Positions 33,206 to 43,627 of a stretch of 64,000 nucleotides of DNA are shown here, one piece after another; the stretch's first letter is position 1; every line of letters begins with the position of its first letter. The stretch is from Zygnema cylindricum (taxonomy: Eukaryota; Streptophyta; Zygnematophyceae; Zygnematales; Zygnemataceae). The position numbers were made by a program, and so were the translations under genes. The DNA lies in NCBI GenBank assembly GCA_037447655.1, contig JBBHKE010000697.1, forward strand, positions 58,501-122,500, given 5' to 3'. Under the pieces are notes generated by a model. The model was given only the letters and a program-made list of their open reading frames with translations. It was not told the origin of the DNA and ran no database searches.

Positions 33206-34640
33206 CCCAACCGGACCATCCTCTTCACAGTTCACAAACCTTGCAGAGGAGGAAAAAGAAATGGGGGACATAAGGATCTTTACAGGAGATAGCTCGGGAA
33301 TCACTTTCTCTGATTTCGAACTTCTGTGGAAGTTGTTTACCCAATCTGAAATCAACAAATACAGGGGAGGGGCCATTCCAGCAGATTTTGAAACAACCTT
33401 GTTTCCGATGATGGTAAATTATCTAGCCGGAGGAGCTTTGGCCGATTATAAGGAGCGTCAACCTTTGTTGATGGCCCCTAGTATCAAAATATCGGATCTG
33501 GCTCTGGACGCTGAGGCTCTTCAGGCAGCAGCCGACTTGGCTGCCGCAGCCGCAGCTCCTCTCACCACCACTCTCACCATGGATATGAAACTTCAGGCCC
33601 AATGCAGGGCCTATGTCAACCACCTGCAGGCGGTACAGCCTGCCGAAGCAGCCACCCGTATGGTTGCCAATCCTAATCCCTGTACCACACTTCTGGACAC
33701 TTGGAGACTCTTTTACACAGAAAGGAACGAAACTGCCATCAAGGAGTTCACAGACTTCCGCTGTTTGAAGAATGAAACTCCCCAGATGCTCTTTAACCGC
33801 CTCTCCAGCCTTTGCCAGAAGACCAAACTCTCCACCATCGATACACCGGCTATGGCCAACAAAAATTATGTCGCTGTTCGAAATTCCTTCGGGCCAACAG
33901 GACAGGCAGCTCTGGAAAATTGGAGTGCCAGTCAGGCTATACACGATCGGAATCCGACAGCTCAAGAAATTTCATTGGCTCCTATGAAATTGTATCATCA
34001 TTTTGTTAATAGCGAGGCACGAGAAAAGGCTGTTACCGGGAAATCCAGAGCCAACTTTGCACGTTTCGCCAGGGAAACCTCGCTCAGCCACGACGAACAG
34101 ACAGAACTGCAAGCTTTGCGGAAGCTTAAGGGGAAACAGGAAGCAAAGGCCCGACTTGAACCTCCAATGGGGGGAGATGAAAAAGTTTTTCTTTACGACT
34201 GCCTGAACTGTAACCAGCCAGGTCACGGATGGAAGAGGTGCCCCCGAAAGCTCAAACCAGAACTCGCTATCAAGCAGAAGGAGTTTGAAAGGGAGCGTGC
34301 GGAAAAAACCAAAAAACAACAAGAACGCAAGCAAGGAGGCGGAGGAGGAGACCGAACCCTGGTCACTAAAAAAACCTATAAACCTACTCCACGCTGTGAA
34401 ACCGCCAAAATGTCTCAATCCTAGTTGAGACAAATCCGTCTTCCGAAATTCGATGACGCTCAAATCTCTAATGAGCTAAGGGGGAAGTAGACTACTGAAG
34501 GGTCAAAATGTGAAGCTTGTGGGTTCATGGGCCACAAAAAAGGGCAATGCTTTTGGAAAAATGGGGTTTCGAAGAAGATGATGCAGTATGCATTGTTTTT
34601 AGGCGAAGGGGAAAGTGCCGTTAATCCTCTGCCACTGTAA
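33078..34640 (+). pseudogene. Gypsy D gag with two zinc knuckles
   Basis: The open frame runs from 33,078 to 34,424. From about residue 60 it carries a gag/capsid-like helical region (RIFTGDSSGITFSDFELLWK; FTDFRCLKNETPQMLFNRLS), a first CCHC knuckle at about 34,200 (CLNCNQPGHGWKRC) and a basic tail. Two stops (34,422 and about 34,488) follow. The same frame then encodes a second knuckle at 34,509 (CEACGFMGHKKGQC). Knuckles bind the genomic RNA during packaging. The first frame is well preserved, so decay is moderate. Confidence 0.8.
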
Positions 34641-34643
34641 CTT

Positions 34644-35603
34644 TTGTATCCCTGGGGACGATCTCCAAATGAACCGGGGCCCAGCAAACTGACACCGGAA
34701 CATATCATTCAGCAACAGAGCACTCAGTTGGCCGCTTTGGCAACAGAACTGGCCGCTCTCCGACTGAGATCCTCTTCCCGCACTCCTCAACCTCTTACGT
34801 CGGCTCAGAAACTGCAGAAACAAAAACAAGAACTGCTACAAAAGCTAGCGGAGCTGGAGCAGCAGACCACGTTGGGTGGAGATGATGATGACCTGATGGG
34901 TTGGGATATGGAGCCTCTAAAGGCTCAGCATGCTAGGACATTTCTGTCCGTAGCATGGAATGTTGGTGTAGGGGACAGTCGCAGGCAACTGCGCTCTACA
35001 ACGTCCTCCCAAAGAAATGACAAACAACCGATGGAACAAAAGGATCAGAGTCGCAAAGCCACCGGCCCCTTATCCTTTACCCCGCGAGCAGTACTTCTAA
35101 ACAGTAACGTTGTACTGGGACTCAAGCCGACTAACCCACCTCCTCCGGCTCCGAAGAAACTTCCTCCCGGTGTTGAAGATTACAAGAAGACACAGCCGAA
35201 AGAAAATACTTCAACCACTGAAACAGATCAAGAGTGGTTCGACATATACATGGCAGAAAGACCGTCCACAGATCCGCCAATTACACCTCTTACGGGGAAT
35301 TCTGACGCCGAAAGTGAGGAAAAAGGGGGGGGGGAACAAGAGAAATCGGAAGACGAACACTCACCCATTTCATCGCCCAAAGCTCTCCCTCCTTACTCCA
35401 AACCGGCAGTTATGCTAGTACGACATTTAATGCCCTACGCCTTGACGCATGTGAAAACGTTGGCCTCCTCCCACAATTTGCCCGAAGAAACCCTCATTCA
35501 GGCATTAGGGGAAGAAATTCACACTAGGAGGAAAAGGGTCGCGTTGTCAGAACCACCCAAGACAGTTTTCATGTCGGTAGAACCAAAAACCTCTATGGCA
35601 TAA
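34644..35603 (+). CDS. Gypsy D gag-pol linker ORF
   Basis: A 319-codon frame with no recognised domain. It contains a predicted coiled coil (about residues 22-75, IQQQSTQLAALATELAALRL then QKQKQELLQKLAELEQQ), an acidic stretch, and a proline-rich middle. The end (about 270-319) looks more ordered (VKTLASSHNLPEETLIQALG). It sits between the second zinc knuckle and the protease, in the same frame as gag, and was probably part of the gag-pol precursor. Confidence 0.55.
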   Translation: MYPWGRSPNEPGPSKLTPEHIIQQQSTQLAALATELAALRLRSSSRTPQPLTSAQKLQKQKQELLQKLAELEQQTTLGGDDDDLMGWDMEPLKAQHARTFLSVAWNVGVGDSRRQLRSTTSSQRNDKQPMEQKDQSRKATGPLSFTPRAVLLNSNVVLGLKPTNPPPPAPKKLPPGVEDYKKTQPKENTSTTETDQEWFDIYMAERPSTDPPITPLTGNSDAESEEKGGGEQEKSEDEHSPISSPKALPPYSKPAVMLVRHLMPYALTHVKTLASSHNLPEETLIQALGEEIHTRRKRVALSEPPKTVFMSVEPKTSMA

Positions 35604-35613
35604 GGCCCTTTCG

Positions 35614-36039
35614 GTGGCTCTTATTCTCAACAGGACGGGAAATTTTAAACTTAATGGATACGGCGGGTACCTGGATGCAGTGGTGGATACCGGAGCTCTT
35701 CCAAACTTAATAACTACATCAGCGTTACAACAAATGCCCGAGGAACTCCGGCCAAAAATCAGTCCAAGTGACATATGCTTGAGCAGAATCAGCAGTGGCA
35801 GCCAACCAGTATATGGGATCATAAAAGCCATGGAAATCGAATTTGCTGACGATGCAGGCCAGCACGTGCAGATTCGGCTTCCCTTCCTAGTGGTGGAAGG
35901 TAAGCAATTTGAAATTTTGCTGGGTATGGCTACGTGGACAAGGTTGAACATGGAGTTGAGCGTATGGAAAGAACAAGTTACAGTCTCAGACCCTGAGGAT
36001 CCTCAAGGAACAAAAGTGGTGGTCCCCTTGGATTTGTAG
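35614..36039 (+). pseudogene. Gypsy D aspartic protease
   Basis: A 141-codon frame with the retropepsin active site YLDAVVDTGALPNLITTSAL and a C-terminal ILLGMATW segment matching the family's hydrophobic Gly motif. It lies in a different frame from the preceding ORF and stops at 36,039. About 100 bp later the nested Copia-like element splits the precursor from the methyltransferase. Confidence 0.8.
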
Positions 36040-36144
36040 AACCGGGGAAAAACGACTGTTCCGGTGTCTGGATGCTATCCGGTATACTCTGTCTCAACCC
36101 TCTTGGAGCTGTTCAAATACTCTAACGATATCGCTGATTCTATC

Positions 36145-37410
36145 TGTTGTCCATAGCCATTTTCAGCCATGGATTTACCCTCGGAAGCACCACAAACTAC
36201 CCAAAAACAGCCTACTTTGAATCAACACAGAATTCTACAGAAATAATAAACCAATCTGAAACTCTAAAGAGAGATTGTTTTTAGGCTATTAAATATCCTC
36301 ACAAAGTTTCAGACAAAAATAATAAAAAGAGCGATCACATCATCTAGTCAAAGTTGCAGAAAAACAGTCTGCCAGAACTCTGATAAAACTGACAACTTCA
36401 CAATATATTTACACACAGACCAGGCACACAATAGGTCTGCAAATCTGTAGCAAGGTATACAATAGAAGGAAGAACATACACGCAAAATTTCACATAATTT
36501 TGCCAACAGATCTGAGTGCAATACTCAGACAAAATTTCCAAAAATGACCATAAACAGTTTTTGGTACAGAAAGTTCCCTATGTCTTAAAATGACTAAGTC
36601 CTACAAATGTAAACTAGAGCTCACTACTGAACGTACGGAGGCATACCAGCCGTACGCTATCTACCAGCTACCTCAATTAATGTTAGTATACCCGAATACT
36701 TCAAGGTATGTCAAAATGAGTAAAAGTACACTAATAACTAATTCACAAAAAGACAAAACAATGTTTTCCAAATATTTACACCGACAACAAAATCGTATGC
36801 TGAGTCATTGCGTGTAAGTCAACAAGACTACGAATCTCGTAAAACAATCCGAGCCGTCCAAAAATAGATATTGTATGATTGACGCGATTTCGCGTCACCA
36901 CTACTTGAAAAATACCGGCGGCCTTTGTGCGCCGTCCGTCGCTCTTGTTCGGCACCCTCGATGTCGCGCCACGTGATCCCAAATTCCACTTGACGAAACG
37001 ACGTCAAACCATCCAAATTTGTCCGTACTGCAATTACGTACTTCGCCATAAATTACGCCTACCAATTTTAAGTACTCTTGTAAAATAAGATTCTTTGTAC
37101 CGTCGCGTCCTTTTCCATAAATGCCACTTGTCCCATTATGTTTCTTACGTGCGACGTACCATTTTAGTCTCTTCAAATATTTTACGCCGGATCGCGTCGC
37201 AATCCGCCGTCCATTTCTTAACGCATTCCGCGCCACTCATTTACTCCATCACGTCCCTTCAATTTTACTCATACATTTACTCCCGCAATCCACAAATCCA
37301 TTCGAACCTCCATTTCTATAACCACATTACTTTCGGTAATAACATACACACGAAACGTCGCGTGCGCACAAAACGTGGCGTACGCACGAAACTACGTTTT
37401 CAAAACAACA
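36145..37410 (-). repeat. Left LTR of the nested Copia-like element
   Basis: A 1,266-bp terminal repeat with TG/CA ends. The segment 36,593-36,800 matches the LTR remnant after Copia A' RNase H (10,503-10,612), linking this element to the Copia A family. Confidence 0.8.
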
Positions 37411-37859
37411 CTCCCCCGAAAATTTAGTTTCGTGCACCCATAGTAAAATATTTTGCGTTTGAAATGTAACTGTACCTTTCGTTCAAATGTCACCACTGCT
37501 TCCGCTGACGTCACCACTCGTTTGCTGACTTCACAACTGATTTTGCTGACGTCACCACTGCTCTAGCTCCCTGCTGCCATGTCTTCTAAAATTCTTCCGT
37601 GTTAAATACACCATTGCTTCCACTACCTCTTTCTAGGTCTTCAAAAATAAAAACTTTCTTTCTCACACAATTTCAAAATTTAAAATTTTAAATCCGTAAT
37701 TCCTCAAAAAGTTTACTAAATGTAAAAGATAATCTCTTCCCTAAAATTATTTTTCACGATGCTTTCTTTTGATCATTTTCTGCACATGTTTTCTTCTACG
37801 ATTTATCCTTTGACTTCTACTTCTTTTCTTTGTTTTCTTAATAAATTTGGGTATTTTCT

Positions 37860-38760
37860 CAATTTTTGAACTTTTTCCTTTTTCTGATATTACAAACTTC
37901 CTCTCCTACTTCAATTTTCTGAACACATTTTCTCACTCCCTCTCTAAGTACAGTAATATCCTCATGCAAATTATTTTCAGTTTCCACTTCCAAGTGATTT
38001 TCACTTCCTCCAACTATTCTCACTTCAATAACCTCTTCCACTTGTATTTTCTTATCACTCACCAATCTCTCGTCAGAAAAATTCACTGAAACTAAATCCT
38101 TTGCTGTCACCCCTTTCTCCACTCCATTTTTGGTGATAGCACGTGTTTCCTTTCCTTCCTCATTTTCAATACTTCGAAAAATAACAGTCGGCAAGTATAC
38201 AAACTCATCAACGGGAAGTGTAGCCCTTCGTGTAGGGGGTCGAACCCGATTGTCATCCCATCCATTTCGAAAATTTCCTGTGACACATGCACTTTTATAA
38301 AGTGGACATCCTCTAAAAGTATGTCCTAAGTCATCACAATAAAAACAATTTTGACATACCTTGAAGTATTCGGGTATATTAACACTCCATCCACCACATC
38401 CATAAGCTCCCTCAACTTGAAGTAGCTCTCCATAATACTCCTCCAACAATAATATTCAGTTCCATCAAATATGGGTAAGTACGATTCATCCAATATGGGT
38501 AGCCATGGGCGTGGGCCCATAACCTCTTCCTCTTGTAAATATTTATCACTCACCAATCTGTCATCGGAAAAATTGACAGAAACCAAATCCTTTTCTGTCA
38601 CCTCTTTCTCCACTCCATTTTCGGTGGCAGCATATGTTTCCCATCCTTCGTCATTTTCCATATTTATAAAAATAACAGTCGGCAAGTATACAAATTCATC
38701 AACGGGAAGTGTAGCCCTTCGTGTCGGGGGTCGAACCCGATTGTCATCCCATCCACTTTA
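37860..38760 (-). pseudogene. Duplicated Copia gag fragments
   Basis: The minus strand carries two tandem, diverged copies of the same gag segment (about 38,016-38,270 and 38,519-38,760), each reading LVSVNFSDERLVSDK-like and PTVIF..EN. Between them are a gag N-terminus (PIFDGTEYYCWRSIMESYFK) and a CCHC knuckle (CFYCDDLGHTFRGC). Short pieces of the element's own LTR (around 38,350-38,385) and an inverted copy of 38,257-38,313 (at 38,746-38,803) are embedded. Order and orientation are scrambled, so no working gag is encoded. Confidence 0.7.
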
Positions 38761-38806
38761 TAAAAGTGCATGTGTCACAGGAAATTTTCGAAATGGATGG
38801 GATGAA

Positions 38807-39609
38807 TGTAAACTAGAGCTCACTACTGAACGTACGGAGGCATACCAGCCGTACGCTATCTACCAGCTACCTCAATTAATGTTAGTATACCCGAATACTT
38901 CAAGGTATGTCAAAATGAGTAAAAGTACACTAATAACTAATTCACAAAAAGACAAAACAATGTTTTCCAAATATTTACACCGACAACAAAATCGTATGCT
39001 GAGTCATTGCGTGTAAGTCAACAAGACTACGAATCTCGTAAAACAATCCGAGCCGTCCAAAAATAGATATTGTATGATTGACGCGATTTCGCGTCACCAC
39101 TACTTGAAAAATACCGGCGGCCTTTGTGCGCCGTCCGTCGCTCTTGTTCGGCACCCTCGATGTCGCGCCACGTGATCCCAAATTCCACTTGACGAAACGA
39201 CGTCAAACCATCCAAATTTGTCCGTACTGCAATTACGTACTTCGCCATAAATTACGCCTACCAATTTTAAGTACTCTTGTAAAATAAGATTCTTTGTACC
39301 GTCGCGTCCTTTTCCATAAATGCCACTTGTCCCATTATGTTTCTTACGTGCGACGTACCATTTTAGTCTCTTCAAATATTTTACGCCGGATCGCGTCGCA
39401 ATCCGCCGTCCATTTCTTAACGCATTCCGCGCCACTCATTTACTCCATCACGTCCCTTCAATTTTACTCATACATTTACTCCCGCAATCCACAAATCCAT
39501 TCGAACCTCCATTTCTATAACCACATTACTTTCGGTAATAACATACACACGAAACGTCGCGTGCGCACAAAACGTGGCGTACGCACGAAACTACGTTTTC
39601 AAAACAACA
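38807..39609 (-). repeat. Right LTR of the nested Copia-like element (shortened)
   Basis: The last 803 bp of the left LTR, apparently identical. The first 463 bp are missing and replaced by an inverted gag fragment at the junction 38,803-38,807. Confidence 0.8.
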
Positions 39610-39637
39610 CTATCTAGCAATTCCCTATTTCCAAGCG

Positions 39638-40790
39638 GTGGGAAAGGGAGTATCAGAACCGATTGGTACAGGTGGCCACACTTCGGCAGGAAGTGGAGAG
39701 GAGTTGGCTGCAATATCACCCGGAGCAACAAAAGTTCCCCGGTCGGAACTTCCAACAGTTCCTAACAAAGGGAAAGACTTTAATCGACAAATGGTGTCAC
39801 TACAAATCCCGCTTTCTGGTCTTAGGATTCTATCCCTATTTTCTGGTATTAGTTCCGATCAAGAAGCCGTCCTGCAAGCTGGATACCAAATAGAAACTTA
39901 CTCAGCAGTCAAGATTGACCCGGACGCCCGTGCAGTTAGTGAGACCCGCCTGCAACAGTTGCACCAACTTTACCCACAGCAACTCATGGTGTCCGCCATG
40001 TCTAACTCTCATCGCACGCTTCCCCAGAATGTGGATAATATCACGGAGTCCCATCTGGAAAAGCTCGGAAGGGTAGACCTTGTGGTCGCTAGATGGCCAT
40101 GCCAGGGGTATTTGTTAGCACGACAGGGCCGAGGACACCAGGACGTTCGTAGCAGAACCTTCTTTCAAATGACCAGACTAATAACAGGGTTACAGGAACG
40201 CCAGGACACACCAGTGGGGTACGTCTTTGAAAACGTTCACCCCACAGATGATAAGAGAAAACAAGTGGTCAACAGCTAGAACCAAGTGACCAAGGTTCTA
40301 GGGACTCCCATAGTTTTTGATGCAAGTCAGATCAGATCAAGAGCCCACAGAGTTCGGGCATATTGGACCAACTTGGTTCCTCTTCCAACCCTCCAACAGT
40401 TGTTGAGAACAAAAGTTACAAATCCCAACATCACAGTCCAACAGATCCTCGACCCGGGGCGAATGGCCAAACCGGTGATCAGAGCCGACAAAGCACCCTT
40501 TTTCTGTTGTAATAAGCGTGGGTATCCACGGAGGGCCCTCCCAACTCTGGTATCTTTTCCTAATAGCCACGCTTATTGGAAGGGCGTACCAGGAATGATC
40601 TTTGACAGTACAACCGACACGTGGACAACGCCAAATATTACAGAAAGGGAACAAGCAATAGGGTTTCAACAGGGAACCACAGCTGCGCCAGGGTTTCGGC
40701 TTCAAAAAGGTGCGGTTTAATCGGACAAATCATGGATTTAAATGCAATTTCCTGGGTGCTGAAACATTCTCGTGCATTCTCAAGCCTTCA
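39638..40790 (+). pseudogene. C5 cytosine-DNA methyltransferase domain of Gypsy D
   Basis: The enzyme family transfers a methyl group from S-adenosylmethionine to C5 of cytosine in DNA. Motif I is LRILSLFSGISSDQEAVLQA (residues 62-81). The catalytic loop, motif IV, is VDLVVARWPCQGYLLA, with Cys155 at 40,100-40,102. Motif VI is YVFENVHP. After one TAG (40,277-40,279) the same frame continues with motif VIII (RSRAHRVRAYWTN), a target-recognition-like region and motif IX (NITEREQAIGF). A frameshift at about 40,700-40,714 precedes motif X (GLIGQIMDLNAISWVL, 40,714-40,761). The motif order is canonical, not permuted as in plant DRM enzymes. It lies between protease and RT. Key residues remain, but this copy is interrupted. 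Assignment to the family is firm; the closest subfamily is undetermined. Confidence 0.88.
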
Positions 40791-42064
40791 GTCTCCAAAA
40801 TCACGGACAACATACCTTCAAGCTCCACAGTTGTTGGCCATGCAAGCAACTCTAAAGCTAGTGGGGGGGAGAGAGACAAGGAGGGAAAAATTCACATTCA
40901 CCAAATTCCCAGGAACTTCCTCTGTTGGGGGGAGCAATGGCACACTGGACCCAACAGTTTCCTTAGTGGGGGGGGGCGGAGTCCGTGAACAGGACAGCTT
41001 AGAGGAAGTTGTCTGCAGCAGCGTTTTAACAGCCGAACAAGGGACCGACCCACAGGTAGAGCTGACCTTCAACATCTCTCTCTTGGGTAGACCACTGGAA
41101 ACATTTGCGGCAGTGGAACGTGGGAAGATGGACTGGGGTCTAGGTGAACAGCTAGACCCACAGCAGAAGGCTCGGCTCTCCAAGCTGTTAGAAGATAACG
41201 GGCACGTGTTCGCTTCGTCTGACACCGATGTAGGGATCTATAAAGGGACTCCTTTTCGGATTGACTTGATCGACGAGGCGGCTACTGTTTAGCAGAAACA
41301 GTACCCTCTAAGTTTCAAGGAGAAGGAGTTCATCACTTCAAAGGTGCAGACTTTGGTGGAAGTTGGGCTGGTTCAGGAGAGTACAGGACTACATGGGTTT
41401 GCCTCACCAACCGTGCTCCCGCCAAAGAAAGACTCCTCAGGAAAAACTATAGATTTCCGGATGTGTGGGGACTATCGGATGCTCAACGCGGCAACTGTCT
41501 CCGACCGTTATCCTATGCCTACCCCATAAGAGATCTTCGACTCTCTTGCTAGGGCCACCATTTACTCCACTTTGGATATGAAAAATTGATTCCACTGGAT
41601 TGCAATGGAGCCGAAACACCAAGAGAGGACTGCTTTTTGGGCCGGATCCAGGCTATATGAATGGCTGTACATGCCATTTGGCCTCAAGAATGCACCTGCC
41701 AAATTCCAACGGGCCATGGACGAGGCTCTCCGGGGATTTGATTTTGCAGGGTGTTATATCGACAATGTTATCATTTTCTCCAAGACATTCGAAGAACACT
41801 TGGAGCACATACAGATCGTTCTCCAGGCACTCCAAGCAACGGGCTTGAAGTGTCACCCGGGGAAGGGCATCTTTGGGGTGCAGAAAATTATTTATCTGGG
41901 TCATGAGGTGACTCCGAGACAGTGGGTCCCCACATGGTTAAGGTGGCAGCCCTAGATGCTCTTCCATCCCCGCAGGATATTTCTGCTCTTCGTACTTTCT
42001 TGGGCCTTGCCAACTATTACCGGCGGTTTATTCCTGAATTCAGTAGCCACGCTCAGCCATTGAA
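40791..42064 (+). pseudogene. Gypsy D reverse transcriptase
   Basis: One reading frame carries RT with three in-frame stops (TAG 41,290, TAA 41,527, TGA about 41,587). The order is a connector (FNISLLGRPLETFAAVERGK), LSKLLEDNGHVFAS, GTPFRIDLID, GFASPTVLPPKKDSSGKTID, then MCGDYRMLNAATVSDRYPMP. Fingers-palm motifs follow (WLYMPFGLKNAPAKFQRAMD). The catalytic box reads YIDN (YIDNVIIFSKTFEEH), so the second Asp is Asn. The thumb region LGHEVTP and, after a frameshift near 41,950, a FLGLANYYRRFIPEFS-like segment complete it. It is inactive. Confidence 0.88.
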
Positions 42065-42068
42065 CTAA

Positions 42069-42566
42069 GTGTTGCGAAAGGACCAGGAGTGGCAGTGGAA
42101 GGAAGAACAGCAGATAGCGTTCTTATTCCTGAAGGATTCCCTCAAACAGCATCTTGTGCTCCGGATGCTTAATCACCAGCGGCCTTTTCTCCTTTATACA
42201 GATTGGAGCAGGTTCGGATTGGGAGCAATTTTGGCTCAATTTGACGAGGCAGGGGCTGAGTATGTAGTGGCCTACGCGAGCCAAAGTAATAACAGAGCCG
42301 AGGGGAATTACAGCAGTTACCATGGGGAATTACTCGCCGCGGTTTGGGCCATCCAGCACTTCCGGCCTTACCTCTATAGAGTACACTTCACCCTTATTAC
42401 GGATCACCAGCCCCTCAAATGGATCATGGAGAACAGTAAGTTGACTGGAAAGCTGGCCAGATGGGTTCTCATCTTGCAGGAATATGATTTCAGCATCATC
42501 CATAGAGCCGGGGAGATTCATGGGAATGCCGACGGACTCAGCAGGAATCCGGACCCTTCCACCTGA
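42069..42566 (+). pseudogene. Gypsy D RNase H
   Basis: A 165-codon open frame: FLLYTDWSRFGLGAILAQFD with the first Asp, YSSYHGELLAAVWAIQHFRP with Glu, LITDHQPLKWIM with Asp, and the terminal HRAGEIHGNADGLSRN. The RNase H core residues are all visible. It degrades the RNA strand of the hybrid. It is part of the broken pol polyprotein. Confidence 0.85.
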
Positions 42567-42797
42567 GACTCTACTGGGGCGCGACATGACGAAGACCCTG
42601 AGCTCAGCTTGGGACTTATCCGGGCTTCCTCTGCTTTTATTTGGCTGCCTCGGGTCGAAGGAGAACTGTCAACTTTTGCTGCAGATGTAGAGGGGCAGGC
42701 CCCCATTGGAGCCGTCTGGAAAGATATATGGAATGATAGCGATTCCCTCCAATCTATCCAGAAGGGCTCTCCTCTATCCCACCTTGTCGGAAGTTAA

Positions 42798-43627
42798 TTG
42801 TCCCGTGTTCAGTACCGAATGGCAGCTTATGAATGGGACCGAGGCATCCTTCTCCGGAAATGGGCCGATGGGAGGAGGAAAGTGGTTCCCCCTCCGGCAG
42901 ATCGAGAAACGCTCATTGTTCGGCTCCACCAGCAATGCGGGCACTTCGGACAGAAACGAACCACCTCGCTAGTCACAGGGTCGTATTGGTGGCATGGGTT
43001 GCGCGCCCAGGTCAATGGTGTGGTGCAGACGTGCCCTTCTTGTGACCGGGTAAAAGCAGCTTTTGACAAAAAGGGTGGGACTGAGCTTCACTCCCTCCCC
43101 ATCCGGGGGATGTTTTACAGATGGTCACTAGATCTGCTAGGACCACTTCCTACGAGCAGGAGGGGGAACCGTTTTGTTCTGGTCATGATTGAACACTTCT
43201 CTAAGTGGATTGAATTGGTGGTTCTTCCCCGAAAGGAGTCCAAAGCAATCGCGGACGCATTCTTGTAGAGAGTGTTGTCTCAATTTGGAGCACTGGGCGA
43301 AGTTCTAACGGATCAGGGGTCCGAGTTTGCCGGAGATTCTCTAACCTTTTGGAGAAGTGCCTCATTGACCACAAGTTAACCAGCCGAGACCACCCCCAAG
43401 CCGACGGCTTGGCCAAGAGGTGCGTACAGACAGTGAAGCGGTCACTACGGAAATATGCGGTTGAAAAGGATTTGGGGGAGTGGGACACACGAGTGCCTTG
43501 GATTGCTATGGGGTACAGGTTCAGCAGGCAGGCATCTCTCCACTCCTATAGCCCTTACTTCATTCTCTTCGGCTGACATCCCATCCTACCAGGGGCTGCG
43601 TCGGCTCAGGCGGTTGTTCTTCCGAAG
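42798..43627 (+). pseudogene. Gypsy D integrase
   Basis: The zinc-binding region (VRLHQQCGHFGQKRT; VQTCPSCDRVK) and the first catalytic Asp (WSLDLLGPLPTSRRGNRFV) lie in the frame 42,798-43,268, which ends at TAG. The second Asp follows (LTDQGSEFAG). After a frameshift the third segment is HPQADGLAKRCVQTVKRSLR, where the family has Glu in the position here occupied by Lys (AAG). The catalytic triad is therefore incomplete. Confidence 0.85.

Larger units (their letters stand above)
36145..39609 (-). mobile_element. Non-autonomous Copia-like element inside Gypsy D
   Basis: The ends are TGTTGTCC and AAACAACA, and an exact 5-bp duplication CTATC flanks the element (36,140-36,144 and 39,610-39,614). 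Direct terminal repeats are 36,145-37,410 (1,266 bp) and a 5'-shortened copy 38,807-39,609. The 803 bp they share appear identical, since all ORFs translated from both copies agree. The interior contains only rearranged gag pieces on the minus strand, with no pol, so it depends on another Copia for mobility. The identical repeats imply a recent insertion. Confidence 0.85.
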
